From positions 18,613,166 to 18,677,165 of the forward strand of contig NC_091931.1 in NCBI RefSeq assembly GCF_041260155.1: 64,000 nt of DNA, written 5' to 3'. The notes beneath the pieces are model-generated. The model worked only from the letters and a program-made list of their open reading frames with translations, had not been told where the DNA came from and ran no database searches. Positions 61,667 to 64,000 of this stretch are shown here, piece after piece. Source of the stretch: Ptychodera flava. Taxonomy: Eukaryota > Hemichordata > Enteropneusta > Ptychoderidae. Made by a program: the position numbers and the translations under genes. Position 1 is the first letter of the stretch. Every line of letters starts with the position of its first letter.

Positions 61667-64000
61667 AATTTTTATGGTTCTGAGCTTAAATAATGTTCAA
61701 ATTCAATGCCTTTTTGGCAGGATACAACTTTCTCGTAATGAAAGACACGAGCATTTAATCTACACTTTTCGGTGTTTTCTGTTTGTCCTGTTTCCCCTCC
61801 ATGCCTGAACCGGCCTACTTGATGACGCTTGTTGCCGAGTCAATGACGCTGACATACATTTCCGGCAGTTAGACGATATCTATATCAAGTGATTTGTCTT
61901 ACGTTATTTGCAACCTATTGTTATGCAGAGCTACTACAGAGGTCGACGAAGATTTTAAGCCGTATTTTTAAGACCAACTTCCAGCACCATTACTGAGTTC
62001 AAGTGCAATCAACAGGATCCATCAGGGGCACGGTATAGGAGTTTTGCATCAACAACCGCTTGCGAATCACTGTTTGTGACTTGACAGTCCCTAAATGAAC
62101 CATCAATTTCGCCTTTGTAAGTGGAAGTTAAAATTCAAAGAGAGGTCTGACGAGAACAGTAAGCATATCGAGTAAGTTACCATAATAAATGTTGATATTT
62201 CTTGTTTCTTCGATCTAGCGCATATCATGCATGTACTGTAATTATCGCGACGAGAAATTTTCATGATATTGTAAGATAAGATAATTTTTTGACGATTTTT
62301 TTGCGGGGTTTTTCCTGCAACATTATACGTATGCAATGAATGATCTCGTTTGTTCCCTTCATACTATTTGCTAAATCGATTGATAATTTCCCACACAAAT
62401 CTACTAAATTTTACAGTCTATGTGTATTGCAATGCACCGGGTAAACTTGACAGATATTTACTTTTCGTGCCCAGTTGACAAGAAACGTTTACGCTGCGTA
62501 CAGTGCAGTACGGTGTTTCTATTTTTCCAAGTTCTTCATCAGAGTTCTGTTTACTCGCTAACTGTTTATGTTTTGGCTTGCAACTATAATAAAAACTAGT
62601 AAAATATCATCAAAATGAAAGTGAACTACTTTGAGCCCAATGTGTTCATCACAACTCCTGAAGGATATTGCAATTAATTGATTAGCATTACCCTATAAAA
62701 CAGTCTGTAGCTACACTTTTCGCTACATTCGTGAAAATGACAAATGTGACAAGATATGTCGCTTACCATCCGTCTTATCTTTTGAGGAGAGTCTCTCTGA
62801 GAAGCATTAAATTAGAATTCTGTAAATTTGCTGGATGGCACAAAAGAATGACACATTGTTAAAGATTAAAGTGAATTGTTTTGAATTTTATCGATACACC
62901 GCTTTCCAAAAGTGAGACTAGAAAAAAAACTTGCCTATTATGATTGAAAAAGACAACGCCGAACCTGACAACACGGTGTGCTGTCAAAACAGATGCGTTT
63001 TAGTTTGCCATCATGAAATACAATAACTATGAAAAAACAAACTTATGTAAGGTGAAGTATGGTTCAGTTAGATGATATTTTATTTTGAGTAGGCAATAAC
63101 TTCATTCGTTTTACCACACGGGGTTCCTCACACAATTACACCATTTGAGTGATGTAAAAGCAGAATTTCATGTCAACCGTCGACGGACACAGTTGACAAT
63201 GAAAAAGAAACCAGCTAAAGCTTGAGGTAATTATTGCTCGACAATATTGACCATGTGATATCGGAAGCTGGGACATTGAAAAAAAAACTGAACTAGTTTA
63301 GTGTTTGACAATCACTGATTCAGAATCACTGTCACTTTCTCACGTCCAGATGAATTTTATCAAAGTTAAGTTACAATTTGTTTATTGAGTTTAAGTGAAC
63401 AAAGTTAAGATGACAGTTTATACTCCCACAACTCTTGACCTCTACTGAATTTCAAATATATTCAATATATTTTACAAAGTATTGGCAGTGTGCGTTTCTA
63501 ACGTAGGCAATTTCAAGAAACTGACTTAATGGCCCATTGCATTATTTGCTTGTGTCCCCACGTGAATGTTAAGACACGAGAAATTCGCTCAGCTTAAGAT
63601 CAGTTCTAAGACTTACTATATACTAATGAACTGTTCTGATGTTGCTATATCATCTATGGATTAAGTCGGTCGCTTAGGGATCAAAACAACGATAATAAAC
63701 TGTCGTAGAGTAGTTCTTCAAATAGTAAAACTGCAAATGAAAATCGTGTGATGGATGGAGTGACTGATTACAAAGAAAAGTGATTACGGCCAAGCAGACA
63801 AAAAACCTTGTGTGAACAAAATATTGCAATATCACAGTGTTTTTTATTGAGATCATTTTGTGTTGCCTTGGATTTGGTGTGGATTCAGCTTATCGAACTG
63901 TAACAGGTCACGGCAAATATTAATGTACAACTGACTCACTAAACTTGTCAAAATGTTCCATAGCAAACAAGGTTTTCAATACGTTCTTTTTGTTGGTCGA
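61667..64000. other. Intergenic or intronic, no gene recognised
   Basis: AT-rich, only short frames, no repeat with clear ends. It could be an intron if the exon at 61.4 kb is real. Confidence 0.4.

Overview
This is eukaryotic, AT-rich, repeat-dense nuclear DNA from an animal. The evidence is TATA-driven genes without introns inside the coding region, secreted products, 5'-truncated LINEs, many MITE-like elements with target-site duplications, and long (GA)n, (CT)n, (TA)n and (GT)n tracts. A marine invertebrate is likely. The MITE with TTAAGGTAG ends reminded me of hemichordate sequence, but that is a weak recollection and not a call.

The left 51 kb is a tandem array of seven paralogous genes, all on the minus strand: one cut by the left edge (1-808), then 6821-7783, 15497-16459, 20386-21348, 25110-26072, 36981-37943 and 41728-42690. 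Each complete copy encodes 320 residues in one exon with an N-terminal signal peptide and a bacterial-type PI-PLC X domain. A TATA-like box sits 59-60 bp upstream of the ATG in every copy. The position that aligns with the second catalytic histidine of Bacillus PI-PLC (His82) is Asn, Gln or Lys in all seven, although most other active-site residues are kept. The array may therefore encode enzymes with altered chemistry, or secreted phosphoinositide/GPI-binding pseudoenzymes.

The intergenic DNA is also duplicated. Genes 4+5 with their upstream blocks (about 20.4-33.4 kb) match genes 6+7 with theirs (about 37.0-50.8 kb), a two-gene unit of about 13 kb. Gene 6 is a hybrid: its 5' half and upstream block are gene-4-like, its 3' half and 3' flank gene-7-like. 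Ghost units, where gene flanks survive without the gene, lie at 31.1-36.0 kb and 48.9-50.8 kb, and the upstream block of gene 1 is duplicated at 3.96-4.73 kb without a gene. Comparing paralogous blocks gives natural empty sites for several insertions: two Mutator-like elements with 9-bp duplications, TTAA-targeting MITEs (two different ones in the same TTAA), and an L2/CR1-like LINE.

From about 50.83 kb to the right end the array homology stops. This part holds a nested MITE, ATCC-rich low-complexity tracts, a large inverted repeat (56.0-57.86 kb), a Tc1/mariner-like MITE (60.84-61.06 kb) and possibly a TATA-less first exon near 61.4 kb. No other protein gene there is convincing.
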